This document shows positions 23,646-31,394 of a stretch of 64,000 bases of DNA, piece by piece (position 1 is the stretch's first letter; every line of letters begins with the position of its first letter). The position numbers and the translations under genes are program-made. Source of the DNA: Actinospineispora eucalypti (GTDB lineage: Bacteria; Actinomycetota; Actinomycetes; Mycobacteriales; Pseudonocardiaceae). The DNA lies in assembly GCA_014208095.1 (NCBI GenBank), contig JACHMT010000001.1:1984001-2048000 (forward strand), given 5' to 3'. Under the pieces are notes generated by a model. The model worked only from the letters and a program-made list of their open reading frames with translations, did not search any database and was not told where the DNA came from.

Positions 23646-24977
23646 ATGTCCCTGCCGCTCTACTACTACGTACTGGGTACGCCGCTGGGCGTGCTCGGCC
23701 TGGTCAGGTGGGGGTGCTGGCTGGTGCGGCGCATCCCCGCCGTGCTCTACCGCCCGTTCACCGAGCCGTACCGGCTGCCGATGAGCATCGTCGTGCCGGT
23801 CTACCAGGAGGACCCGGTGGTGTTCGCCGCCGCGGTCGAGTCCTGGCTGGCCAACGACGTCGCCGAGGTCATCCTGGTGATCGACGAGTCGGACGCGGCC
23901 TGCCGCGAGGTGGCCGCCCGCTACCCGGTGCGGGTCCTGGTCACCGACGTCCCGGGCAAGCGGGACGCGCTGCGCCGGGGGTGGAACGCCGCGCGCACCG
24001 AGCTGGTCGCGCTGGTCGACTCGGACACCGTGTGGGCGCCGGACGTGGCAGCGGAGGTCTTCAAGCCGTTCGCCGACCCGCGCATCGGCGGGGTGGGCAC
24101 CCGGCAGAACGTGTACGGCTCGAAGGGCTTCCTGGCCCGTATCACCGACATGTTCCTGGACCACCGCTACTTCGACGAGAACGCCAGCCAGAGCCTGCTG
24201 GGGAAGGCGATGTCCTGCCTCTCCGGCCGCACCGCGGTCTACCGGCGGCGGCTGCTCCTGGAGGTCGAGCACGAGTTCATGAACGAGACGTTCTGGGGCG
24301 TGCCCTGCCTCTCCGGCGACGACAAGCGGCTCACCACGCTGATCCTGGAGCGCGGCCACCTCACCTACCTGCAACGCACCGCGCAGGTCTGGTCGACGTT
24401 CCCGGACACCTGGCGGGTGTTCGGGAAGCAGCGGCTGCGCTGGGCCCGCAACACCTGGCGCTCCGATCTGCGCGCGCTGTCCCGGCGGTGGGTGTGGCGG
24501 CACCCGTTCCTGGCCTACACCATGGTCGACAAGGGCATCAGCAGCTTCACCCTGCTGTTCGGGCCGGCGTTCATGATCTATTCGCTGGTGGTGCAGAACT
24601 GGGTGTTCTGCGCGGTGCTCGCCGCCTGGTGGCAGATCAGCCGGTCGGCCAAGATGCTGCCGCACCTGCGCCGGCGGCCGTCCTCGTTCTTCTTCATCCC
24701 CGGTTACGTGGTGGTGTCCTGGATCATGGCGTTGATCAAGCTCCAGGCGCTGCTCACCGTGCGCCGGCAGCGCTGGCTGACCCGGCAGGTGGCGGTGCGC
24801 GACGGCGAGGTCGTGCGGACCACCACGGAGCCGGACCCCGGGCCGGCCGCCTTTGCGGACGCCGAGGCGACCGTTTCGGACGCGGAGGCGACCGTCGAGC
24901 TGCCGGCGATCCCGCCGATCCCCCGGCAGCGGCGCGGACCGGCCCCGATGTGGCACGAGCGGGAGGGAGCGGCGTGA
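23646..24977 (+). CDS. Processive family-2 glycosyltransferase (alginate/hyaluronan/cellulose synthase-like)
   Basis: A 443-residue membrane glycosyltransferase. An N-terminal hydrophobic segment precedes the GT-A domain (MSIVVPVYQEDPVV; D125-S-D127 in VDSDT; G-D225-D226 in SGDDKRL), then the processivity motif Q262-R-L-R-W and several C-terminal transmembrane helices. This D,D,D,QxxRW set defines polymerising enzymes such as Alg8, hyaluronan synthase and cellulose synthase. The last ~60 residues are a disordered acidic/proline tail. Its stop overlaps the following gene by GTGA. With a uronate-forming dehydrogenase upstream and an epimerase-like protein downstream, a polyuronate product is the best inference. 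Confidence 0.88.
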   Translation: MSLPLYYYVLGTPLGVLGLVRWGCWLVRRIPAVLYRPFTEPYRLPMSIVVPVYQEDPVVFAAAVESWLANDVAEVILVIDESDAACREVAARYPVRVLVTDVPGKRDALRRGWNAARTELVALVDSDTVWAPDVAAEVFKPFADPRIGGVGTRQNVYGSKGFLARITDMFLDHRYFDENASQSLLGKAMSCLSGRTAVYRRRLLLEVEHEFMNETFWGVPCLSGDDKRLTTLILERGHLTYLQRTAQVWSTFPDTWRVFGKQRLRWARNTWRSDLRALSRRWVWRHPFLAYTMVDKGISSFTLLFGPAFMIYSLVVQNWVFCAVLAAWWQISRSAKMLPHLRRRPSSFFFIPGYVVVSWIMALIKLQALLTVRRQRWLTRQVAVRDGEVVRTTTEPDPGPAAFADAEATVSDAEATVELPAIPPIPRQRRGPAPMWHEREGAA

Positions 24978-27190
24978 GCCGGCTGGTCATTGTCCTCGTG
25001 GCGGTCACCGGCCTGGCCGTGACCGCGGGCCTGCTCGCCGGACCGGCGCTGGCCGCCGACCCGGCCGGGCCGCTGCCGGCGGCCGGCCGGAACGGGCCGG
25101 CGCTGGCGGCCGACCGGGTGGTACTGGCGGCCGGGCGGGCCGGGCCGGCTCAGGTGTTCCCGGCCCAGGACCCGGCCCCGGAGCCGGACCCGCCCTCGGA
25201 GCCCGAGCCCACCGGCAACCCGGAGCCGACCTCGGAACCCGAGCCCACCCGCGACCCCCGGCCGGACCCCGAGCCGCCGAGGGCCACCCAGCGGCCCGCA
25301 CCCGATCCGGCCGCCGAGGCGGCCGAGGCGGCGCGGGAGGAGGCGGCCCGGCTGGCCCGCGAGCGGGCGGAGGCCGAGGCGAAGGCGGCGAAGGCGGCCG
25401 CGAAGGCGGCGGCTCAGGCGGCCAAGGCGGCCGCCGAGCTGGCGGCGGCGCAGCGGCGGGCCGCCGAGGCCTGGGACAGCCACGGCCGGCCCCGGCGGAT
25501 GCTGCTGGTCCGCGAGCTGACCGTCGACGTGGTGAGCGGCGGCCGGCTGGCCGCGCGGGTGCCCCGGGGCGGGGGAGTGATGACCCTCGGCGCCCTCAAC
25601 CGGCTGGCCCCTTCCGGCTGGGTGGCGCTGGCCGGCGACTCCGCCCGGCTGTCCTCGGCGGTGGTGCTCGGCCCGGGCACCGCACTGGACCTCGCCGGGG
25701 TGCGCACGCTGCGCCTGGACGGCGGGGCGACCCTGCCGGAGGCGGCGTCGATCTACACCGGCGGCGGCCGGCTGTCCGCCCGCTCGGTCACCGTGACCTC
25801 TGCCGTGCCCGGCACGGAGAACCCCATGCCGCCGGCCGCCGGGCGCCCGTTCATCGTGGTCACCAACGGCGGCCGGCTGGACGCCACCGACGCCACGTTC
25901 AGCGACCTCGGAACCCTGCCCGCCGACGTGGAGCCGCGCACCGGCGTGCAGCTCAACCAGGGCGCCTCCGGTTCGCTGGTGCGCACCACACTGGCCCGCA
26001 ACACGGTCGGGCTGCGGCTCTCCGGATCCCGGTCGGTGCGCCTGGACGGGCTGGCCCTGGCCGAGTCGGCCGGTGACGGGCTGGTGCTGCTCGGTGACCT
26101 CGCTACCACGCTGCGGGGGGTGCGCGCGGAGCGCAACGGCGGCAACGGCGTGCTGGTCCGGGGCGCGGAGGCGGACCGGGCGATCAGCGAGATCAGCACC
26201 GCCGGCAACAAGGCCTACGGGTTGGCGGTGGTCGGCCTGGTCCGCGCGCGGATCAGCGGCATCGCCACCGAGGGCGACGGAGCCGGCGGGTTGCGCCTGG
26301 CCAACGTCACCCAGCCCGTGGTCACCGACTTCACCGCCACCGACCAGCCGGTCGGTATCTTCACCCACGTCGGCAGCAACGGCCTGGTGGTCGACCGGGC
26401 CCGGATCGCCGGCGGCCGGCGCGGCATGCTGATCGAGAAGTCGACCACCGGCCTGCAGGTGCGGGACACCTGGATCGACCGGACGGCCGGCGTGGGCATG
26501 TCCGTGGGCGGGCGGGACGTCTCGCTGACCAAGGTGTCGGTCACCGGCGCCCGCACCGCGATCAAGTTGGAGCGCGGCGCCGCCGGGTTCACCGCCGCCG
26601 GGCTGTCCCTCTCCGGCGGCCGGGACGGGCTGGTGGCGAGCCCGGGAAGCACCCGGGTGGTGCTGCGCGACCTGGTCGCGGACAACGTCGGCAACGACGC
26701 CGTGCGCACCTTCAGCCCGGACACCCAGATCCTCGGCGGTCGGATCACCGGCGGCGACACCGGGATCGTCGCGGCGGCCGCGGTCAGCGTCACCGACACC
26801 GCCGTGACCAGGGTGCACACCGGCCTCCGGTCGCGCGGCGCCGCACCGGTGACCGCCGAGCGGCTGGGCGTGGCGGCGCTGGCCGTCGGGGTGGACGCCG
26901 CGCCGGGCAGCCCGGTGCACCTGCGCGACTCGAAGGTGCACGCCCTGGAGGCGCTGCGGGGTGAGGTGCTGCCGGTGGGCTTCAACGACCTCAGCCTGCC
27001 GCCGCTGAACGTGCTCGGCGCGATCGGCGTGCCGCTGATCGCCCTCGCGCTGCTGCTGGAACTGGTGCACGTCGCGCGCCAGCGGCGGGTGCGCGCCGGC
27101 GGGACCGGCCGCGGGCGGACGCCCCCGATGCCGCCGCGGCCGCCGGTGCCGCCGCGGCCGTCGGTGCCCGTCCCGGCGGGTGCCGGATGA
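24974..27190 (+). CDS. Large beta-helix surface protein with coiled-coil and C-terminal membrane anchor
   Basis: A 738-residue exported protein starting at the GTG that overlaps the synthase stop. Order of parts: signal peptide (~1-28), Pro/Glu-rich linker (PEPDPPSEPEPTGNPEPT), Ala/Lys/Glu coiled coil (~115-165), a right-handed beta-helix (~180-660) with many short turns such as VRLDGLALAES and VVTDFTATDQPV, a hydrophobic segment (GVPLIALALLLELVHVA) and a basic Pro-rich C-terminus. It lacks the D-P-H epimerase motif found in the next protein. Its architecture suggests a scaffold that spans or grips the cell wall and holds the nascent polymer, a job done in Gram-negative alginate systems by other proteins. 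This is inference. Confidence 0.78.
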   Translation: MSRLVIVLVAVTGLAVTAGLLAGPALAADPAGPLPAAGRNGPALAADRVVLAAGRAGPAQVFPAQDPAPEPDPPSEPEPTGNPEPTSEPEPTRDPRPDPEPPRATQRPAPDPAAEAAEAAREEAARLARERAEAEAKAAKAAAKAAAQAAKAAAELAAAQRRAAEAWDSHGRPRRMLLVRELTVDVVSGGRLAARVPRGGGVMTLGALNRLAPSGWVALAGDSARLSSAVVLGPGTALDLAGVRTLRLDGGATLPEAASIYTGGGRLSARSVTVTSAVPGTENPMPPAAGRPFIVVTNGGRLDATDATFSDLGTLPADVEPRTGVQLNQGASGSLVRTTLARNTVGLRLSGSRSVRLDGLALAESAGDGLVLLGDLATTLRGVRAERNGGNGVLVRGAEADRAISEISTAGNKAYGLAVVGLVRARISGIATEGDGAGGLRLANVTQPVVTDFTATDQPVGIFTHVGSNGLVVDRARIAGGRRGMLIEKSTTGLQVRDTWIDRTAGVGMSVGGRDVSLTKVSVTGARTAIKLERGAAGFTAAGLSLSGGRDGLVASPGSTRVVLRDLVADNVGNDAVRTFSPDTQILGGRITGGDTGIVAAAAVSVTDTAVTRVHTGLRSRGAAPVTAERLGVAALAVGVDAAPGSPVHLRDSKVHALEALRGEVLPVGFNDLSLPPLNVLGAIGVPLIALALLLELVHVARQRRVRAGGTGRGRTPPMPPRPPVPPRPSVPVPAGAG

Positions 27191-28500
27191 CCGGCCGGAT
27201 ACTGCGCGCGGCGGCGGTCGCCCTGCTGCTGCTCGTGCCGCTCAACGCCTGCACGCCGGACCGGCCGCCGTTCAGTCCCCGGGAGGTGGCCGCGCCGGGC
27301 AAGATCGACCCCGTCCGGCCGTGCATCCGGCAGCCGGAGCCGGCCGAGCTGCCGGAGTCGACGCGGGCGCGGGCGACATTCGCGGGCGGCCGGATCCGGC
27401 TCACCGACGGGCGGAACGTCACGCTGACCGCGCTGAGCCGGGCGGTCGGCAACCCGGCGGCGCTGCGCCAGGTGGCCCCGGGCGAGTGGCTGCTCGGTGC
27501 CGGGCTGGACATCATGCCGGGCGCGTCGGTGTACCTGGCCGCGCCGGAGGTGCGCTGGCTGAAGCTGCGCAGCGGCCCCGGGGCGTTCGTGGCGGTGAAG
27601 GCACTGGGCGGTGCCCTGCGGCTGAACGGCACCTGCGTCACCGGCTGGGACCCCGCCGCGCAGCGGGCCGACACCGAGGAGGCCGACGGGCGCGCCTTCC
27701 TGCTGGCCCGCGACGGCGGCCGGATGGAGGTGGACGGCTCGGAGCTGCGCTTTCTCGGTTACGGGGAGAACGAGTCGTACGGGCTGTCCTGGCGCACCGA
27801 GGGCAGCGGCGGGCACGTCCGGCACAGCGTGGTGTCGAACCTGCACTTCGGCTTCTACAGCTACGGGGTGACCGGCCTGACCGTGCAGGACAGCGAGTTC
27901 CACGACAACACCCTGTACGGCATCGACCCGCACACCGGCTCACGCAAGCTGTTGATCGAGCGCAACGTGGTGCACGACAACGGCAAGCACGGGATCATCC
28001 TCGCCGAGGACTGCACCGACAGCGTCATCCGGGGCAACGTCCTGTACCGCAACCACCACCACGGGATCGTGCTCTACCAGGGCTCGAACCGGAACACGGT
28101 GGAGGACAACGAGTCGTTCCGCAACACGGCGCAGGGGATCAACATCAACGAGTCGGCCGAGAACACCGTGCGGGGCAACCGGGTGTACCAGAACGGCGAG
28201 TCCGGGATCGGCGTCGGCGCCACGTCGGCCACCAACCTGGTCGAGCGCAACGAGGTGCGGGCCAACGAGCAGGACGGCATCCGGCTGGTCAGCGACGCCA
28301 CCCAGACCCAGGTGCGGGCCAACATCATCGGCGACAACGCGCGCTACGGCGTGTACGTGGACGGCGGCGGACCGTTCGAGATCACCGGCAACACCATCTT
28401 CGGCAGCCAGGTCGGGATGATGCTCAAGAACACCGACCAACAACCAGCCGGCGACAACACCATGCGGGACAACCGGGAGGGCGACCTGCTGGTCCGCTGA
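27187..28500 (+). CDS. Mannuronan C5-epimerase-like beta-helix lipoprotein
   Basis: A 437-residue exported lipoprotein (lipobox VPLNAC at ~18-23) starting by ATGA overlap with the previous gene. The C-terminal half is a right-handed beta-helix of ~22-residue turns (LLIERNVVHDNGKHG, SVIRGNVLYRNHHHG, NTVEDNESFRNTAQG). Y244-G-I-D247-P-H249 matches the active-site motif Y-G-x-D-P-H of AlgG and AlgE mannuronan C5-epimerases; the fourth position of their DPHD/DPHE motif is Thr250 here. These enzymes convert mannuronate to guluronate residues in the polymer. It closes the dehydrogenase-synthase operon. Activity on another polyuronate cannot be excluded. Confidence 0.85.
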   Translation: MTGRILRAAAVALLLLVPLNACTPDRPPFSPREVAAPGKIDPVRPCIRQPEPAELPESTRARATFAGGRIRLTDGRNVTLTALSRAVGNPAALRQVAPGEWLLGAGLDIMPGASVYLAAPEVRWLKLRSGPGAFVAVKALGGALRLNGTCVTGWDPAAQRADTEEADGRAFLLARDGGRMEVDGSELRFLGYGENESYGLSWRTEGSGGHVRHSVVSNLHFGFYSYGVTGLTVQDSEFHDNTLYGIDPHTGSRKLLIERNVVHDNGKHGIILAEDCTDSVIRGNVLYRNHHHGIVLYQGSNRNTVEDNESFRNTAQGININESAENTVRGNRVYQNGESGIGVGATSATNLVERNEVRANEQDGIRLVSDATQTQVRANIIGDNARYGVYVDGGGPFEITGNTIFGSQVGMMLKNTDQQPAGDNTMRDNREGDLLVR

Positions 28501-28513
28501 CCCGCGAGCGTCG

Positions 28514-28747
28514 TCAGGCGGCGTCGGCCATTTGGAGGTACAGGCGCCGCTCGAGGAGCCGGTCGATGTCCGCGCGGGCCTTGGCCTTGCGCTCGTCGGT
28601 GGTGTTCGAGTCGGGCCCGAGGAACCGGTGGCGGAGGTCCACGAGGTGCGCATCGAGGGTGGCGACGTCGGGGCACTCGAAGTAGTAGCCGTCGACGACG
28701 CTCGCGACCATCTCTGCGTTGTCGGGGGCGACGGTCTGGTAGTGCAT
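28514..28747 (-). CDS. Hypothetical 77-residue protein
   Basis: A small frame with balanced, protein-like composition (NAEMVASVVDGYYFECPD, then helical DERKAKARADIDRLLERRLY). It converges with the epimerase gene and has no clear ribosome site. No family was recognised. It could be a real small cytosolic protein or chance coding potential; the absence of the Arg/Pro-rich look of shadow frames favours a real gene. Confidence 0.45.
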   Translation of the reverse strand: MHYQTVAPDNAEMVASVVDGYYFECPDVATLDAHLVDLRHRFLGPDSNTTDERKAKARADIDRLLERRLYLQMADAA

Positions 28748-28799
28748 GAAGTACAGAATGCATCAGCCGATGAGTGAGAGTCCGCGCTGGTGAGGGGTA

Positions 28800-29285
28800 T
28801 CACGGTGTCGAGATGAGCTGTTCGCGCAGGATGTCGCCGTGCCCCGCGTGCCGGGCGAACTCTTCGATCATGGCCAGCAAGGTGAAGCGCATGCTGATCG
28901 TTCCCTCCCGGGGGATGTCCTTGGTGTCGTCGAGATCGAAGCGGGCGGCGATCGCCCGCGACCGCTGGCTGGCGCGCTCGAACTCGACGATCACGTCGGC
29001 CAAGGACTCGTCGTCCGCGACGGCGAAGGTGCCCTCGTCCCGGGCCGAGTAGCCGTCGCACTCGGATTCGTCGAGTCCCGCCCAGAACCGTTGGAACCAG
29101 ATCCGTTCCGCGGCGGCGGCATGCTTGATCAACGAGATTGGTGTGGTCAGTGACGCAACGAGTCGCCGGCGGGCGTCGGCTTCGGAGAGGCCGCGCGCGG
29201 TCTCGATCAGGGCTTCGCGATTGCGGTCGAGCATGTCCTCGATGAGCGCTCGCTCGGCGCCGTTGGTGATCCGGTCGGTGCTCAT
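28800..29285 (-). CDS. DinB-family (DUF664-type) protein
   Basis: A 161-residue four-helix-bundle protein of the DinB/YfiT superfamily. Recognisable parts are the helix LIEDMLDRNREALIETARGL, the metal-site region SLIKHAAAAERIWFQRF and the C-terminal MIEEFARHAGHGDILREQL, which supply the spaced histidines that bind a metal ion. Members often act as thiol-dependent transferases (for example with mycothiol) or are uncharacterised. The ATG at 29285 has GGAG ~10 nt upstream; the frame is open further without support. It is divergent from the GntR gene at 29581. Confidence 0.85.
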   Translation of the reverse strand: MSTDRITNGAERALIEDMLDRNREALIETARGLSEADARRRLVASLTTPISLIKHAAAAERIWFQRFWAGLDESECDGYSARDEGTFAVADDESLADVIVEFERASQRSRAIAARFDLDDTKDIPREGTISMRFTLLAMIEEFARHAGHGDILREQLISTP

Positions 29286-29544
29286 GGGCTTTTCACTCCA
29301 TTCTCGTGCGTGGTTTGCCTGGTTGGCGATTTGACCGCGGACGATGCGTCCAGAACTGGGAACGACCTGGTAATGGCGGGGCTTCCGATGGGCTCGCCGC
29401 TTTGAGGCGCGGATCGCATGCCGATGCGGGCAGATTGGCACCGCATCCGAAGTCAGCCGCCGGACAGATCTGGCGACGATGTCGCGTCGATTATTCCACG
29501 GTGGCGTCGAGCGCGCGCCTTCGAGGGACACATCCGGGTAAATA

Positions 29545-29580
29545 TCGACAGAAGCGCGGAATTATGGCTAGCCTACGCGG
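29545..29580 (+). promoter_or_regulatory. Leaderless promoter of the GntR gene
   Basis: TCGACA (29545-29550) and TAGCCT (29569-29574) are separated by 18 bp, and the ATG follows the -10 after 6 nt without a ribosome site. This is one of the clearest promoters in the window. Confidence 0.65.
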
Positions 29581-30303
29581 ATGCCGGCCCAGCGAACAGC
29601 CACGGAACGGAGCGGGAGCACCCGCACCGAGGAGGTCTTCGACCAGCTGCGGGCCGAGCTCCTGGACCTCAACGGCGGGTACCAGCCCGGCGACCGGGTG
29701 AAGCTGGCCGAGCTGACCGAGCGGTTCGGGGTCAGCATCTCGGTGGTCCGGGAGGCGCTGACCCGCCTCGCCGAGCAGGGCCTGCTGGTCGCGTCGCCGC
29801 AGCGCGGGTTCCGCGTGCGTGAGCTGTCCGTCGAGGACCTGGCCGACCTCACCCAGGTGCGGGTGCAGATCGAGTCGCTCGCGTTCGGCCAGGCCGTACG
29901 GAACGGTGACGTGGCGTGGGAAACCGCCATAGTGGCGACCCACCACACGCTGGAGCGCACGCCCGCCATGCTCCCCGACGGCAAGTTCAACGAGGGCTGG
30001 TCGGTCGTGCACCGGGCCTTCCACCAGGCGTTGCTGGCCGGGTGCGGCAGCCCCCGGCTGGAGGAGATCGCCACCGCGCTGCGGGACAGCGCGGAGCTGT
30101 ACCGGCGGTGGTACTGGGCGCTGGCCGACGACCGCTCCCGGGACATCCCGGCCGAGCACGCCCGGCTGCGCGACCTGGCGGTCTCCCGGGACGCCGACGC
30201 CGGCATCGCGCTGCTGACCGAGCACATCGAGTGCGCCCCCCGCGAGCTGATCGCCTACGCCGAGCGGAACGACCTGACCGCCCGGCGGCCCGCCGTAGAC
30301 TGA
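29581..30303 (+). CDS. GntR-family regulator (FadR/FCD type)
   Basis: A 240-residue GntR regulator. The winged helix spans ~15-82 (VFDQLRAELLDLNGGYQPGD, LTERFGVSISVVREALTRLA). The C-terminal FCD all-helical domain contains the metal/ligand residues around VHRAFHQALLAG and a late histidine in LLTEHIEC. The mRNA is probably leaderless. The neighbours are a DUF1707 gene and a slipin gene, neither an obvious metabolic target, so the effector is unknown. Confidence 0.88.
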   Translation: MPAQRTATERSGSTRTEEVFDQLRAELLDLNGGYQPGDRVKLAELTERFGVSISVVREALTRLAEQGLLVASPQRGFRVRELSVEDLADLTQVRVQIESLAFGQAVRNGDVAWETAIVATHHTLERTPAMLPDGKFNEGWSVVHRAFHQALLAGCGSPRLEEIATALRDSAELYRRWYWALADDRSRDIPAEHARLRDLAVSRDADAGIALLTEHIECAPRELIAYAERNDLTARRPAVD

Positions 30304-30334
30304 GACGACCAGCCGAACCTTGGTCAGGTGCCAG

Positions 30335-30523
30335 ATGGACGGGGTTGACCCGAGGGCCTCCGACGCCGACCGGCAGAGCACGGTCGACCGACTGCGTCGG
30401 GCATTCAGCGATGGCTGCCTGACCGCCGACGAGTTCGACCAGCGGGTGGCCTCGGCCTACCAGGCGAAGACGTATCGGCAGCTCACCGCGCTGATTCGGG
30501 ATCTTCCCGGAGGTCTGTGGTAA
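30335..30523 (+). CDS. DUF1707 (SHOCT-like) small protein
   Basis: A 62-residue protein consisting of just the DUF1707 module: RASDADRQSTVDRLRRAFSD, GCLTADEFDQRVASAYQAKT and a final LIRDLP. In actinobacteria this motif usually precedes membrane segments; here it stands alone. TAGACT near the end of the GntR gene could drive it. Its 3' end overlaps the convergent slipin gene by 41 bp. Confidence 0.75.
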   Translation: MDGVDPRASDADRQSTVDRLRRAFSDGCLTADEFDQRVASAYQAKTYRQLTALIRDLPGGLW

Positions 30524-31295
30524 CCACTGCCGGGGCGGTGCCGGTGGCGTGCTCGAAGAAGCGCAGCATCTCCACCGGGAAGGGCATGACCAGGGTGCTG
30601 TTCTTCTCGGTGGCCACGTCGGCGACCGTCTGCAGCAGCCGCAGCTGCAGGGCGCCGGGGGTGGCGGACATCGCCTGCGCGGCGGCGGCCAGCTTGGTGG
30701 ATGCGCGCAGCTCGGCGTCGGCGGCGATCACCCTGGCCCGCCGCTCTCGCTCGGCCTCGGCCTGCCGGGACATGGAGCGGCGCATCCCCTCCGGCAGGGA
30801 GATGTCCTTCACCTCCACCCGGTCGATGCGGATGCCCCAGTCGTCGGTGGGGGTGTCCAGCACGCCCTTGAGCTCGCCGTTGATCTGTTCCCGGTCCGAC
30901 AGCAGGGTGTCCAGGTCCGCCCGGCCGATCACCGAGCGCAGCGAGGTGCGGGCCACCTGCGAGGTGGCCTGCAGGTAGTTCTCCACGTTGATCACGGCCT
31001 TGACCGCGTCGTCCACCCGGAAGTAGACGACCGCGTCCACCCCGATGCTGACGTTGTCCCGGGTGATCGCGCTCTGCGCCGGGATGTCCAGCACCACGGT
31101 CCGGCGGGACACCTTGATCATCTTGTCCGCGAAGGGAACGATCATCCGCAGCCCCGGATCGCGGACCTGGGGCATCAGCCGGCCGAATCTCAGCACCACC
31201 CCGCGCTGGTACTGCTGTACCTGCCGCAACGAGGCGCCGGCGAGTACCACACCGGCCAGGGCGATGATCGCGATCGCGGTGAGCAGGATGGCCAC
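30483..31295 (-). CDS. SPFH/Band-7 slipin-family membrane protein
   Basis: A 270-residue stomatin/slipin homologue. An N-terminal membrane helix (AILLTAIAIIALAGVVLAGA) is followed by the SPFH domain (QYQRGVVLRFGRL, PGLRMIVPFADKM, TRDNVSIGVDAVVYFRVDD) and a helical region with the EAERERRARVIAADAELRAS block typical of oligomerising slipins. Such proteins organise membrane microdomains and often work with an NfeD protease partner, which is not seen next door. The tail overlaps the DUF1707 gene on the other strand. Confidence 0.9.
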   Translation of the reverse strand: MAILLTAIAIIALAGVVLAGASLRQVQQYQRGVVLRFGRLMPQVRDPGLRMIVPFADKMIKVSRRTVVLDIPAQSAITRDNVSIGVDAVVYFRVDDAVKAVINVENYLQATSQVARTSLRSVIGRADLDTLLSDREQINGELKGVLDTPTDDWGIRIDRVEVKDISLPEGMRRSMSRQAEAERERRARVIAADAELRASTKLAAAAQAMSATPGALQLRLLQTVADVATEKNSTLVMPFPVEMLRFFEHATGTAPAVVTTDLREDPESAR

Positions 31296-31394
31296 GGCGG
31301 GTGCCCTCCTCGGTCATCGAGGTGTCTTGCTGGGCTGACCTCGAGTGTAGCCCCGCCGAGGGGTGGGGTAATGCTGTTCTCGGGAGGAACTGAG

